From Caproicibacterium argilliputei (GTDB lineage Bacteria > Bacillota > Clostridia > Oscillospirales > Acutalibacteraceae), in NCBI RefSeq assembly GCF_029211325.2, contig NZ_CP135996.1:248001-312000 (forward strand): a stretch of 64,000 bases of DNA, written 5' to 3'. Position numbers and translations under genes: made by a program. The notes under the pieces were generated by a model that was not told the DNA's origin, did not search any database, and saw only the letters and a list, made by a program, of their open reading frames with translations. This document shows positions 44,431 through 52,720 of the stretch, one piece after another (position 1 is the stretch's first letter; every line of letters starts with the position of its first letter).

Positions 44431-44692
44431 ACTTTCCGGTTCGGTCAAACAGGTCGAGCAATTCGTCAATTTTTTTGTCCGGATTGCCGCTTTCCACCGC
44501 TTCGGTGACACAGCAGCGCATATGAGCGTGCAGCACCTCGCGGTTTGCTTTCTGCAGAATCGCCACGGCAGCCTGCAGCTGATTGCTGATGTCGATACAG
44601 TAGCGATCGTCATCCACCATCTTCATAACACCGTTAATCTGACCAACGGCGGTTTTCAGCAGGCGCTGGACGGTTGTTTTATCCGCCTGCAT
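44429..44692 (-). CDS. csoR: Copper-sensing repressor CsoR
   Basis: An 87-residue CsoR/RcnR-family repressor. Cu(I) ligands Cys32, His57 and Cys61 have the canonical C-x24-H-x3-C spacing, which separates CsoR from nickel RcnR and persulfide CstR. The family start KTTVQRLLKTAVGQINGVMKM is intact. It is the last gene of the copA operon (TGATG overlap) and probably represses it by the operator at 47333-47355; Cu(I) releases it. Confidence 0.92.
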   Translation of the reverse strand: MQADKTTVQRLLKTAVGQINGVMKMVDDDRYCIDISNQLQAAVAILQKANREVLHAHMRCCVTEAVESGNPDKKIDELLDLFDRTGK

Positions 44693-44907
44693 CAGGCGTT
44701 CTCCACACGGCCGGGCTGGTAGCCCGCGTCGGTAACAGCCTTTTTCAGAGCTTCGTCAGAAACCTCTGCGCCGCAGGAAATAACGGCGTTTTTCTTTTCC
44801 AGACTGACGCTGACTTCAGTGACGCCGGGAACCTCCTGCAGCGCCTTAGTAACGTGTGCCTGGCAATGTTCGCACATCATGCCTTCTACGGAAATTGTTT
44901 TTTTCAT
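44692..44907 (-). CDS. Possible internal start giving stand-alone CopZ
   Basis: Within the copA frame, AAAGGAG (44917-44923) lies 9 nt before ATG 44905-44907. Initiation here would yield a 71-residue protein [19 protein letters not shown]... with the full CopZ/HMA fold and stop shared with CopA. The linker before it ([11 protein letters not shown]) looks like read-through of a former intergenic ribosome site. Either a recent copA-copZ fusion or a dual-product gene; expression from the inner start is inference. Confidence 0.5.
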   Translation of the reverse strand: MKKTISVEGMMCEHCQAHVTKALQEVPGVTEVSVSLEKKNAVISCGAEVSDEALKKAVTDAGYQPGRVENA

Positions 44908-47259
44908 GGAATCCACTCCTTTAGAATTGATAGACGGGGTTTTTACGGCAACAGCCGCCGCAGGCGCAGGCAGGTCAGAAACCTGTGCCCGCTGTTTGGG
45001 CCGGAAAAAGCGCAGGCGCAGTGCATTGGTTACCACAAAGAAGCTGCTCAGACTCATGGCGGCCGCCGCGAACATCGGGTTCAGCTGCCAACCGAGCAGG
45101 GGGTAAAACACACCCGCTGCCAGCGGGATGCCGCAGGCATTGTAGAAAAACGCCCAGAACAGGTTTTCTTTTACGTTGCGGATGACTGCACGGGAAAGCT
45201 CAATGGCGGAAACCGCGTCCAGCAGGTCGCTTTTCATCAGCACAACATCTGCGCTGGCAATGGCGACGTCGGTTCCCGCACCGATAGCAAGGCCGACATC
45301 CGCGCGGGTAAGCGCAGGTGCGTCGTTGATGCCGTCACCCACCATGGCGACCTTGTGACCGGACTCCTGCAGTGCACGGACTTCGCGTTCCTTATCCTGC
45401 GGCAGCACCTCCGCCACGGCGCGGTCAATGCCGAGCTGGGTGCGGATAGCCTCCGCTGTGCGGCGGTTGTCGCCGGTAAGCATAACCACCGAAAGTCCCA
45501 TGTGCCGCAGTGCTTCTACAGCAGCCTTGCTGGTTGGTTTCACCGGGTCTGCGGCGGCAATTACGCCCATCAGCTGGTTTCCCTTGGCAAAGTACAACGG
45601 CGTTTTTCCTGTTTCCGCCATATGGTGTACCTGTGCCTCCAGTACCGAAACGTCCGCACCGCAGGCTGCCATCCATGCGGCGTTGCCTGCACTGTACATG
45701 GTGCCGTTCAGCTGTGCGTGTACCCCGCGACCGGGTACGGCTTCAAATTTTTCTGCCGCTGCGGGCGCAACACCGTGTTCTTCCGCATACTGTAGAACTG
45801 CCTGCGCCAGCGGATGCTCGCTTGGCTTTTCCAGAGCCGCTGCCGTTTGCAGCAATTCGGCTTCGGTAAATGGCGCCTGTGCGGCAACATCGGTGACCAC
45901 CGGACGGCCCTGTGTCAGGGTGCCGGTCTTGTCCAGCACCACCGTGTCCACGGTGTGTGCGGTTTCCAATGCTTCGGCGGATTTATAAAGGATACCAAGC
46001 TGGGCACCCTTGCCGGTGCCAACCATAATGGCAACCGGTGTGGCAAGGCCGAGTGCGCAAGGGCAGGAAATGACCAGCACTGCAATGCCCGCGCGCAGAG
46101 CGAACTCCGGCGCATAGCCCAGCAGCAGCCAGACCAGTGCGGTCACAGCGGCGATGGTGATAACGACCGGCACGAAAACGCCCGCAATTTTATCTGCCAG
46201 GCGTGCAATCGGCGCTTTGCTGTTTCCGGCGTCTTCCACCAGGCGGATAATCTGTGCCAGCGTGGTTTCATCGCCGACCTTTGTTGCACGGAACACGAGC
46301 CGCCCGTTGCCGTTGATAGTTGCGGTGATGACTTCATCGCCCGTTTCCTTTTCTACGGGAATGCTTTCGCCGGTGATGGCGCTCTGGTCCACAGCGGAAA
46401 GGCCGTCGGTGACCACGCCGTCCACTGGAATGCTTTCGCCGGGGCGCACCACCACCAGGTCATTCAGCTGCACTTCCTCCACGGGAATCTGCTGCTCGCT
46501 GCCGCCGCGCAGCACAACGGCTGTCTGCGGCTTTAAATCCATCAGCTTTTCGACCGCTTCGGTGGTCTGCCCGCGCGAGCGGGTTTCCAGATATTTGCCG
46601 ACAGTAATCAGCGTCAGGATGGTGCCCGCTGATTCAAAGTATAAATCCATATGGTACTGTTGTGCAAGTGCAAAATCTCCGGCGGCAAGGCCGTTGCCGA
46701 TGCGGCAGATTGCAAAGATGCCGTATACGATGGCAGCCGTTGCACCAATGGCGATTAAGCTGTCCATATTTGGCGCCCGGTGAAACAGCGTGCGGTAGCC
46801 GTTAATAAAGTAGCTGCGATTCAGGTAGAGAATCGGCAGCAGTAGAAGCAGTTGTGCCATGCCGAAGGTAATAGCATTCTGCATACCGGTCAAAAACGGC
46901 GGCAGCGGCAGGCCAAGCATACTGCCCATGGAAATGTACAAAAGCGGCACGAAGAAAATAATGGAGAAAACCAGACGGTTTTTCATGGCGTGCAGTTCCT
47001 CTGCCGCTCGCTGGCGCGCGCTTTTTTCCTGTGCCGCCATATTTTTGCCTGCCGGCTGGGCGCCGTAGCCCGCTTTTTTGACCGCCTCGCAGATTTCGGC
47101 ATCACTGAGTGCGCCATCGTCAAACTGTGCGGTCATGGTGCCGGAAAGCAGGTTGACCGCGCAGTCCTGCACACCGGGCAGGTTGCTGACTGCCTTTTGC
47201 ACGTGCGATTGACAGGCGGCGCAGGTCATACCGGTCACCGTGAATTTTTCCTGTTTCAT
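44692..47259 (-). CDS. copA: Copper-exporting P1B ATPase with C-terminal CopZ-like domain
   Basis: An 855-residue P-type ATPase. N-terminal heavy-metal domain GMTCAACQ (Cys13/Cys16), membrane CPC (399-401) in [12 protein letters not shown], phosphorylated Asp443 in [17 protein letters not shown], and the Cu(I)-type helix residues YN and MxxS near the C-terminus of the membrane domain. Residues 785-855 are an additional complete heavy-metal domain (GMMCEHC, Cys796/Cys799). The ATG at 47259 follows AAGGAGG. It exports Cu(I). The tail domain after the last membrane helix is unusual. Confidence 0.95.
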   Translation of the reverse strand: MKQEKFTVTGMTCAACQSHVQKAVSNLPGVQDCAVNLLSGTMTAQFDDGALSDAEICEAVKKAGYGAQPAGKNMAAQEKSARQRAAEELHAMKNRLVFSIIFFVPLLYISMGSMLGLPLPPFLTGMQNAITFGMAQLLLLLPILYLNRSYFINGYRTLFHRAPNMDSLIAIGATAAIVYGIFAICRIGNGLAAGDFALAQQYHMDLYFESAGTILTLITVGKYLETRSRGQTTEAVEKLMDLKPQTAVVLRGGSEQQIPVEEVQLNDLVVVRPGESIPVDGVVTDGLSAVDQSAITGESIPVEKETGDEVITATINGNGRLVFRATKVGDETTLAQIIRLVEDAGNSKAPIARLADKIAGVFVPVVITIAAVTALVWLLLGYAPEFALRAGIAVLVISCPCALGLATPVAIMVGTGKGAQLGILYKSAEALETAHTVDTVVLDKTGTLTQGRPVVTDVAAQAPFTEAELLQTAAALEKPSEHPLAQAVLQYAEEHGVAPAAAEKFEAVPGRGVHAQLNGTMYSAGNAAWMAACGADVSVLEAQVHHMAETGKTPLYFAKGNQLMGVIAAADPVKPTSKAAVEALRHMGLSVVMLTGDNRRTAEAIRTQLGIDRAVAEVLPQDKEREVRALQESGHKVAMVGDGINDAPALTRADVGLAIGAGTDVAIASADVVLMKSDLLDAVSAIELSRAVIRNVKENLFWAFFYNACGIPLAAGVFYPLLGWQLNPMFAAAAMSLSSFFVVTNALRLRFFRPKQRAQVSDLPAPAAAVAVKTPSINSKGVDSMKKTISVEGMMCEHCQAHVTKALQEVPGVTEVSVSLEKKNAVISCGAEVSDEALKKAVTDAGYQPGRVENA

Positions 47260-47332
47260 AAAGCCCTCCTTTTTGTTATTTCGAATTAGCGGCACACGGC
47301 AGTTTTTGCGCGGCCGCCAAAGGGATAGCGTT

Positions 47333-47355
47333 TATACCCCACCCAGGGGGTGTAT
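47333..47355 (-). promoter_or_regulatory. CsoR operator at the copA promoter
   Basis: TATACCCC-ACCCA-GGGGGTGTA (47333-47354): GC-flanked inverted repeat with TATAC/GTATA-like ends, as in CsoR sites. It sits at the expected transcription start of copA, 5 bp downstream of the -10. Confidence 0.7.
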
Positions 47356-47359
47356 CGTT

Positions 47360-47388
47360 AGTATAGGCTTACTAAAGATAAAAGTCAA
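47360..47388 (-). promoter_or_regulatory. copA promoter
   Basis: Minus strand TTGACT (47383-47388), 17-bp spacer, TATACT (47360-47365). Back-to-back with the arsR promoter, whose -35 begins 12 bp away. Confidence 0.85.
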
Positions 47389-47399
47389 GCACTTTTTTC

Positions 47400-47428
47400 T
47401 TGACAAGCGCATACAGTGTGTATATAAT
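47400..47428 (+). promoter_or_regulatory. Consensus promoter of the arsR/Zn-ATPase operon
   Basis: TTGACA (47400-47405), 17-bp spacer, TATAAT (47423-47428), a perfect sigma-A promoter overlapped at its -10 by the operator. Confidence 0.92.
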
Positions 47429-47458
47429 GAACATATGAACAACAATTCATATGTTCAT
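47427..47458. promoter_or_regulatory. ArsR/SmtB-type operator
   Basis: Perfect 13-bp inverted repeat ATGAACATATGAA (47427-47439) and TTCATATGTTCAT (47446-47458) with a CAACAA spacer. It covers the last bases of the -10 and the transcription start, the typical site for ArsR-family repression, which metal relieves. Confidence 0.85.
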
Positions 47459-47482
47459 ATGTGCAAAGAAGGAGGATACACG

Positions 47483-47851
47483 ATGCCGGATAAAAATGGA
47501 ATGGAATGCTGTGACTTTATTCATGTGCACGAGGATATCATAAAAAAAGTGCAGAGCGTGGTTCCGGATGAAGAGGTGCTGTATGACTTGGCGGAGCTTT
47601 TTAAAGTCTTTGGCGACAGCACTCGTATCAAGATTCTTTATGTGCTGTTTGAAAGCGAAATGTGCGTGTGCGATCTTGCACAACTGCTGCATATGAACCA
47701 ATCCGCCATCTCGCACCAGCTGCGCGTGCTTAAGCAGAACCAGCTGGTCAAGTACCGGCGCGAGGGCAAAACGGTGTTTTACGCATTAGCAGATGACCAT
47801 GTGCGCACCATTCTCGGCACCGGTATGGAGCACCTGACAGAGCTGGGCTGA
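47483..47851 (+). CDS. ArsR/SmtB family metal-responsive repressor (CadC/CzrA-like)
   Basis: A 122-residue winged-helix repressor. LAELFKVFGDSTRIKILYVL then the alpha3 metal motif SEMCVCDLAQLL (CVC) and recognition helix QSAISHQLRVLKQNQLV. With the N-terminal Cys pair (MECCDF) this resembles the CadC alpha3N site for Cd/Pb/Zn; C-terminal DDHVRTILGTGMEH resembles the alpha5 zinc site. The ATG follows AAGGAGG. Controls itself and the ATPase operon through the inverted repeat upstream. Confidence 0.92.
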   Translation: MPDKNGMECCDFIHVHEDIIKKVQSVVPDEEVLYDLAELFKVFGDSTRIKILYVLFESEMCVCDLAQLLHMNQSAISHQLRVLKQNQLVKYRREGKTVFYALADDHVRTILGTGMEHLTELG

Positions 47852-47905
47852 GCGATTTTTTTGAAAGCAAGACGTAATCTTATTTGAAAACAGGAGGAAC
47901 TTCCC

Positions 47906-48127
47906 ATGAAAAAACAGTATCGCCTTGAAGACTTAGATTGTGCCAACTGCGCCGCAAAAATGCAAGATGCCATTCAAAAAATTGACGGTGTCAACCGTGC
48001 GGATGTGAACTTCCTTTCGCAGAAGTTGACGCTGGAGGCGGACGACGCACGCTTTGACGAAATCGTAAAGCAGACGGTGAAGGTTTGCAAAAAGGTGGAG
48101 CCGGACTGCAGAATCCTGCTGCACTGA
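47906..48127 (+). CDS. Stand-alone heavy-metal-associated (HMA) protein
   Basis: A 73-residue ferredoxin-like HMA domain: LEDLDCANCAAKMQDAIQKI, with Cys-x2-Cys at about 12 and 15, preceded by Asp (DLDCANC, the Zn/Cd-type rather than Cu-type TCxxC). AGGAGG lies before the ATG. It is followed 48 bp later by an ATPase lacking this N-terminal domain, so it is either a detached domain or a metal chaperone for it. Confidence 0.88.
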   Translation: MKKQYRLEDLDCANCAAKMQDAIQKIDGVNRADVNFLSQKLTLEADDARFDEIVKQTVKVCKKVEPDCRILLH

Positions 48128-48175
48128 GCACCGACTTCAGCTTCGTGAATTTTGAGGAGAAATGGGGAACTCATC

Positions 48176-50023
48176 ATGACGGCAAAACAAAAACGGATGC
48201 TCCTGCGCATCCTGATTTCTGCGGCGCTGCTGCTTGCGTGTGCGCTGCTTCCCGTAAGGGGGACGCCGCGCCTACTGCTGTTTCTGGCGCCGTACTTCCT
48301 GGTGGGATACGATGTGCTGTGGAAAGCTGTGCGCAACATTGCCCACGGGCAGGTGTTTGACGAAAACTTTCTGATGTGCGTGGCAACCATCGGGGCGCTG
48401 GCGGTTGGCGAGTATCCGGAAGCGGTGGCGGTTATGCTGTTTTACCAGGTCGGCGAGTTATTCCAGAGCTACGCCGTGGGGCGCAGCCGCAAGAGCATCA
48501 GCGCGCTGATGGATATTCGGCCGGACAGCGCCAATCTGGAGCAGGCAGACGGCACCGTGGCCGTTGTGGACCCGGAGGAAGTGCCGGTGGGCAGCGTGAT
48601 TGTGGTGAAGCCGGGCGAAAAAATTCCGTTGGACGGCACCGTGCTGGAGGGCAGCAGTTTGGTGGATACCTCCGCGCTGACCGGCGAAAGTGTACCGCGC
48701 CAGCTTGCACCGGGCGGCGAGGCAATGAGCGGCTGCATCAACCAGAGCGGGGTGCTGCGCATTACCGTGACGAAAGAATTTGGCGCCTCTACGGTGTCAA
48801 AGATTCTGGATTTGGTCGAAAATGCGAGCAGCAAAAAAGCGCGCGCTGAAAACTTCATTACGAAGTTTGCCCGCTACTACACGCCGATTGTTGTGTTTGC
48901 CGCAGTTGCGCTGGCGGCACTGCCAACGCTGCTGTTTCGCCAGCCGTTTGAAGATTGGCTCATGCGTGCGCTGAACTTCTTAGTGGTGTCCTGTCCCTGT
49001 GCGCTGGTCATTTCCGTTCCGCTCAGCTTTTTTGGCGGCATCGGCGGTGCTTCCCGCAGCGGAATCCTCATCAAGGGCGGCAATTACATGGAAACCCTTG
49101 CGGACGCGGAAGTGGCTGTTTTTGATAAGACCGGCACCTTGACGAAAGGGACGTTTCGTGTGACGCAGACAGTGCCGCAGGAAGGTGTGGCGCCCGAAAC
49201 TCTGCTGGAAATCGCCGCGCTTGCGGAAAGCGGCAGCAATCACCCCATCTCTCAGTCGCTGCGTGCGGCGTGGGGGCAGCAGGTACCGCCGGATCGTGTG
49301 GGGGAGATTCAAGAAATTGCCGGGCGCGGCGTGCAGGCGCAGGTGGACAGCCGCACGGTGCTGGCGGGCAATGCCAAGCTGATGCAGCAGGCATCCGTGA
49401 CGTTTCAGGATGTCTCCCTGCCCGGCACCGTGGTGCACGTTGCCGCGGACGGCAAGTATCTGGGGTACTTGCTGATTTCCGACGAAGTAAAGCCAAACGC
49501 AAAAGAAGCCATTGCCAAGCTGAAAGCGGCGGGTATCAGGCGCACAGTGATGCTCACCGGCGACAACCGCACCGTGGCACAGGCAGTGGCGGAGCAGCTC
49601 GGCGTTGACGAGGTACACGCGGAACTGCTGCCGGGTGACAAAGTCGGAGAAGTGGAAAAGCTGATGGGGCAGAAGTCCGGCAGCCTGGTCTTTATGGGGG
49701 ATGGCATTAACGATGCGCCGGTGCTGGCGCGTGCGGACGTGGGCGTGGCGATGGGTGCGCTCGGCAGCGACGCCGCCATTGAAGCCGCGGACATCGTGTT
49801 GATGGACGATGACCCGGCAAAGCTGGCGGCGGCGGTACGCATTTCGCGCAGGACACTGCGCATTGTGCGGCAGAACATTGTGTTTGCGCTTGCAGTAAAG
49901 CTGTTGGTGCTGGTACTCTCGGCGTTGGGGCTTGCCAATATGTGGGCGGCGGTTTTTGCGGATGTAGGTGTGACGGTCATTGCCATCCTCAATTCCATGC
50001 GTGCCCTGCGTACAGAAGAATAA
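48176..50023 (+). CDS. Zn/Cd/Pb-exporting P1B ATPase without N-terminal metal domain
   Basis: A 615-residue P1B-2-type ATPase. CPC at 273-275 in VVSCPCALVISVPLSFFGG (the VIS..PLSFFGG tail marks Zn/Cd type), Asp317 in [25 protein letters not shown] and the C-terminal helix with DVGVTVIAILNSMR. The short N-terminus starts directly with membrane helices. GGGGAAC precedes the ATG at 48176. Repressor ArsR and the separate HMA protein are in the same operon; Cd or Zn export is expected. Confidence 0.93.
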   Translation: MTAKQKRMLLRILISAALLLACALLPVRGTPRLLLFLAPYFLVGYDVLWKAVRNIAHGQVFDENFLMCVATIGALAVGEYPEAVAVMLFYQVGELFQSYAVGRSRKSISALMDIRPDSANLEQADGTVAVVDPEEVPVGSVIVVKPGEKIPLDGTVLEGSSLVDTSALTGESVPRQLAPGGEAMSGCINQSGVLRITVTKEFGASTVSKILDLVENASSKKARAENFITKFARYYTPIVVFAAVALAALPTLLFRQPFEDWLMRALNFLVVSCPCALVISVPLSFFGGIGGASRSGILIKGGNYMETLADAEVAVFDKTGTLTKGTFRVTQTVPQEGVAPETLLEIAALAESGSNHPISQSLRAAWGQQVPPDRVGEIQEIAGRGVQAQVDSRTVLAGNAKLMQQASVTFQDVSLPGTVVHVAADGKYLGYLLISDEVKPNAKEAIAKLKAAGIRRTVMLTGDNRTVAQAVAEQLGVDEVHAELLPGDKVGEVEKLMGQKSGSLVFMGDGINDAPVLARADVGVAMGALGSDAAIEAADIVLMDDDPAKLAAAVRISRRTLRIVRQNIVFALAVKLLVLVLSALGLANMWAAVFADVGVTVIAILNSMRALRTEE

Positions 50024-50037
50024 AAAAACAAATCAGG

Positions 50038-50072
50038 AAGGCTTTTCCGCCGCTGCGGGAAGTCTTTTTTGC
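50038..50072 (+). terminator. Terminator after the Zn/Cd ATPase
   Basis: AAGGCTTTTCCGC (50038-50050) / GCGGGAAGTCTTTTTT (50055-50070) with two G-U pairs; T6 tail. Confidence 0.75.
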
Positions 50073-50114
50073 GGTGCATTTTATAAAACCAAGCAGTAAA
50101 ATGCATAATAATAT

Positions 50115-50143
50115 TTGACAAATCATGACATATGTGGTAATGT
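50115..50143 (+). promoter_or_regulatory. Promoter of the small membrane-protein gene at 50291
   Basis: TTGACA (50115-50120), 17-bp spacer, TAATGT (50138-50143). Transcription would start near 50150, leaving a 140-nt leader. Confidence 0.6.
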
Positions 50144-50183
50144 TGAGACGTAAAAACATTATTATTTTTAGGATTTGTCTGCG

Positions 50184-50222
50184 GGCTTGAGTCGGACGAA
50201 CCTGCCCCAGTCGACGCAAGCC
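50184..50222 (+). promoter_or_regulatory. Structured leader RNA (unknown type)
   Basis: GGCTTGAGTCG (50184-50194) pairs with CGACGCAAGCC (50212-50222), with one A-G mismatch, followed by GGTTCTTCCTTTTT. Further down, GGAGGAATAG precedes a six-codon frame ATG...TAG (50248-50268). It matches no riboswitch class I can name. Could be an attenuator or a leader peptide. Confidence 0.4.
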
Positions 50223-50290
50223 GGTTCTTCCTTTTTCGGAGGAATAGATGGCTGCAAGTTTGCTGTAGTACTGAAAAGAAGTGATTGAAC

Positions 50291-50740
50291 ATGGGCAATT
50301 TTGGCTTATGGGTGCTGTCGAACTTTGTATTTACGGTTCCATTGCTTGCAACGTTTGCGGCGCCGGTGCTGCTTACGGTCTCCTATCACAAAAAGCAAAA
50401 GGGATTTCAAATTGCCGGAGTCATTCTCGGTTTGTTTGCCGCGCTTTTATTTACGGTTTTATTTTTCGCAATGCTGTACGGCGTTGGTGCCGGAATGTCG
50501 GATTCATCCAGCAAACCCTTTGCTCCCCTGTGGCGGGGCAGTCTGCTGTGGGAGGGCGGAATTCAACTGGTGGCGGCGTTGCTGCAGATTCCGCTGTTCT
50601 GGTACGCGCGGCGCATTAAGGCGCAAAAACGGAGGTCACACGTTTTTTTGGCAGGGGGGCTTGTGTGCAGTGCTGTTACGGTCTTTACGCTGCTCTACAT
50701 GATTTGGCCTGCCTTAACGAATCAGATGCCAATCACTTGA
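50291..50740 (+). CDS. Hypothetical four-helix membrane protein
   Basis: A 149-residue protein with four predicted membrane helices (about 5-28, 38-62, 84-105, 117-140). No family recognised. Start chosen at ATG 50291 with a GAAGTGA site; a TTG two codons earlier is possible. Basic loop YHKKQKGFQ is cytoplasmic by the positive-inside rule. Stands alone between two terminators. Confidence 0.65.
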   Translation: MGNFGLWVLSNFVFTVPLLATFAAPVLLTVSYHKKQKGFQIAGVILGLFAALLFTVLFFAMLYGVGAGMSDSSSKPFAPLWRGSLLWEGGIQLVAALLQIPLFWYARRIKAQKRRSHVFLAGGLVCSAVTVFTLLYMIWPALTNQMPIT

Positions 50741-50754
50741 ATCTTGCTTTTTTT

Positions 50755-50782
50755 GAGTCCGCGCGTACGCGGGCTCTTTTTC
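50755..50782 (+). terminator. Terminator after the four-helix protein gene
   Basis: GAGTCCGCG (50755-50763) / CGCGGGCTC (50768-50776), loop CGTA, then T5. Confidence 0.88.
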
Positions 50783-50905
50783 TTTGTCATGTATAAAACG
50801 AAAAACTTTCCTCAAACTTTTGATAGGCACTACCATTTTTCGGGGAAGCGTTTATAATGAAGAATAGATGATTTACGCGAAATTGTTTGGAAAAAGGAGC
50901 TGCCC

Positions 50906-51526
50906 ATGGAACAGAAAGAGAAAACCTTTGAAAGCACTTGGGTGATGCTGGTCTGCGTTTCCGTGGCGTATATCGCCGGCGGTGTTTTGCTGCTGCTGTT
51001 TCCGCAGGTTTCCCTGCCGGCGCTGTGCCAGGCGATGGGCATTCTGCTCATCATTGTGGGGATTGTGCTGGTGTTTGCCTACTTTCTGCGCAAGCGCTAC
51101 CTGACACCCGGACACTTTGAGTTTGCGGGTGGTGCCGCGTGCATCCTGCTGGGCATTTTTTCGCTGATGCGCACCCAGGAGGTCGCCTTTGCGTTCAGCC
51201 AGATTCTTGCCCTGCTGGTGCTGGGCGACAGTCTGCTGAAGCTGCAGAATTCCACAGACCTGCTGCGGCTTAAAGAACAGAAGTGGTGGGTGGTGCTGCT
51301 TGCAGCGGGTGCCAGTATCCTGCTGGCGATGATTGCACTGGCAAACCCGTTTGGCAGCGACCAGCTGCGCCTGCAGTACACCTACGTTGTGCTGATTGCA
51401 GACGGCGTGCTGAATATTGCCGTGGTGCTGTTCCTGCGCCATGCCCACCGGCGTTACGAGGACCTGAGCGCGGAGGATACGGAAGAATTTCAGCCGGCTG
51501 CTTGGGAACATCTTTCCAATCACTGA
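50906..51526 (+). CDS. DUF308/HdeD-like membrane protein
   Basis: A 206-residue protein with six predicted membrane helices in three pairs and the HdeD/DUF308 pattern (IAGGVLLLLFPQVSLPALCQ, then ALLVLGDSLLKLQNS). Acid resistance is the role of HdeD in enterobacteria, but in Firmicutes the function is unknown. A TATAAT (50853-50858) without a good -35 lies upstream. Ribosome site AAAAAGGAGC precedes the ATG. The FMN-binding protein gene follows 64 bp later without terminator, probably the same transcript. Confidence 0.8.
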   Translation: MEQKEKTFESTWVMLVCVSVAYIAGGVLLLLFPQVSLPALCQAMGILLIIVGIVLVFAYFLRKRYLTPGHFEFAGGAACILLGIFSLMRTQEVAFAFSQILALLVLGDSLLKLQNSTDLLRLKEQKWWVVLLAAGASILLAMIALANPFGSDQLRLQYTYVVLIADGVLNIAVVLFLRHAHRRYEDLSAEDTEEFQPAAWEHLSNH

Positions 51527-51590
51527 GCCGGATTTGCAAGCAGAAGCGTGCAGTCAAAAACCGAAAACTGAAAAAACGGAGGGAAAAATC

Positions 51591-51983
51591 GTGAACGCGA
51601 TTGTAACGGAGCTTAAAAAAACAGGCGTCTTTTTTGTGGCAACAGAGGAGGGCGACCAGCCGCGTGTGCGGCCGTTCAGTGCGGTCACAGAGATTGGCGG
51701 CAAGCCGTATATCTGCACCAACAACAAAAAGAAGTGCTTTGCACAGATGATGCAGAACCCGAAGGTGGAAATCAGCGGCATGGAAAAGGACGGAACATGG
51801 ATTCGCGTGACCGGCCGTCTGGTGCGCGACGACCGTGACGAATCCCGTGCAGCGATGCTGGCGGACCCTACCGGCCCCAGCAAGCTGTACAAGCCCGGCG
51901 ACAAAACGTTTGAAGTTTTTGCGATTGAGGATGCGGCCTGCGTCAAGTATTCGATGACCGCAGAACCGGTGGTCATCGGCTGA
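51591..51983 (+). CDS. Pyridoxamine 5'-phosphate oxidase family protein
   Basis: A 130-residue FMN-binding split-barrel protein: TGVFFVATEEGDQPRVRPFS, ICTNNKKKCFAQMMQNPKVE and WIRVTGRLV are typical. GTG start at 51591 with GGAGGG seven bases upstream. Small members such as this bind flavin and may reduce unknown substrates; they are not true PdxH. Terminator follows. Confidence 0.88.
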   Translation: MNAIVTELKKTGVFFVATEEGDQPRVRPFSAVTEIGGKPYICTNNKKKCFAQMMQNPKVEISGMEKDGTWIRVTGRLVRDDRDESRAAMLADPTGPSKLYKPGDKTFEVFAIEDAACVKYSMTAEPVVIG

Positions 51984-51994
51984 AAACAAAAGAA

Positions 51995-52030
51995 AACCGC
52001 CTGTGCAGTTTTTGCGCAGGCGATTTTTTG
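51995..52030 (+). terminator. Terminator after the split-barrel protein gene
   Basis: CGCCTGTGC (51998-52006) / GCGCAGGCG (52014-52022) followed by AT6. Confidence 0.85.
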
Positions 52031-52143
52031 GCGAAAATTACCGGGAAAAACGACGTCGCTTTCCGTAATAAGACACTCGTTTTTGCGTCATACTAAATTT
52101 ACGATAAAGAAATCCGCGCGGGGAAAAGAAAGGCGGCAAAAGG

Positions 52144-52623
52144 ATGGAAACTGTAAGAACTGCGGGCGCGGGCAGGCTTGTCGCCGCACAGCCTGCAGCG
52201 GCGCAGCAGAGTATGGCGTTGGAACATCTGGGTATGTGGCTGATGGGCGGCGGCTTTTACTGTCTGCTGGAGGTTGCCTGGCGCGGATGGACGCACTGGA
52301 CCATGTTTTTGGCGGGCGGCACGCTGTTTTTGCTGATTGGCGTGGAGCGGGGGAAGCACCGGCAAAGCTGGTCGCTGGTCACACAGTCAATTTTGGCGGG
52401 TATGACCATTACGGTGGGGGAGTTTGTGGCAGGCTGTGTGGTGAACCTGGGCCTGCAGATGCACGTGTGGGATTATTCCGATGAGCCGTATAACCTCTGG
52501 GGGCAGGTCAGCCTGCTTGCGTCCTTAGGCTGGTGCGTAGTGGGTATGGCCGCCGTGCTTTTGTACGATACGCTTGCGTGGCTGCTTTTTGGGGAGGAGC
52601 GCCCGCACTATAAACTGCTTTGA
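52144..52623 (+). CDS. CmpB-type putative ABC transporter permease (PF06541-like)
   Basis: A 159-residue membrane protein with four predicted helices. WDYSDEPYNLWGQVSLLASL is the characteristic signature of this Firmicutes family (putative ABC-transporter type IV/CmpB), whose actual function is undetermined. Preceding YCLLEVAWRGWTHWTMFLAGG also matches. AAAAGG precedes the ATG. It is followed by a hairpin terminator. Confidence 0.85.
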   Translation: METVRTAGAGRLVAAQPAAAQQSMALEHLGMWLMGGGFYCLLEVAWRGWTHWTMFLAGGTLFLLIGVERGKHRQSWSLVTQSILAGMTITVGEFVAGCVVNLGLQMHVWDYSDEPYNLWGQVSLLASLGWCVVGMAAVLLYDTLAWLLFGEERPHYKLL

Positions 52624-52649
52624 GCGCAGACGAGGCAGAAATCAAAGAA

Positions 52650-52697
52650 GACGAGGCAGAAACAGCGCGAAAAAGCTGTTTTTTGTCTCGTCTTTTT
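52650..52697 (+). terminator. Terminator after the CmpB-type gene
   Basis: GACGAGGCAGAAACAGC (52650-52666) pairs with GCTGTT...GTCTCGTC (52675-52692) with one bulge, then T5. GACGAGGCAGAAA also occurs just upstream (52629-52641), a short direct repeat. Confidence 0.8.
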
Positions 52698-52720
52698 GTG
52701 TCGGAAGCGCTTTTGCAGGG

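Noticed and set aside
43429..44613. Minus-strand frame of 394 codons over cysS and csoR
   Set aside because: Overlaps two certain genes and a strong terminator; no recognisable protein features.
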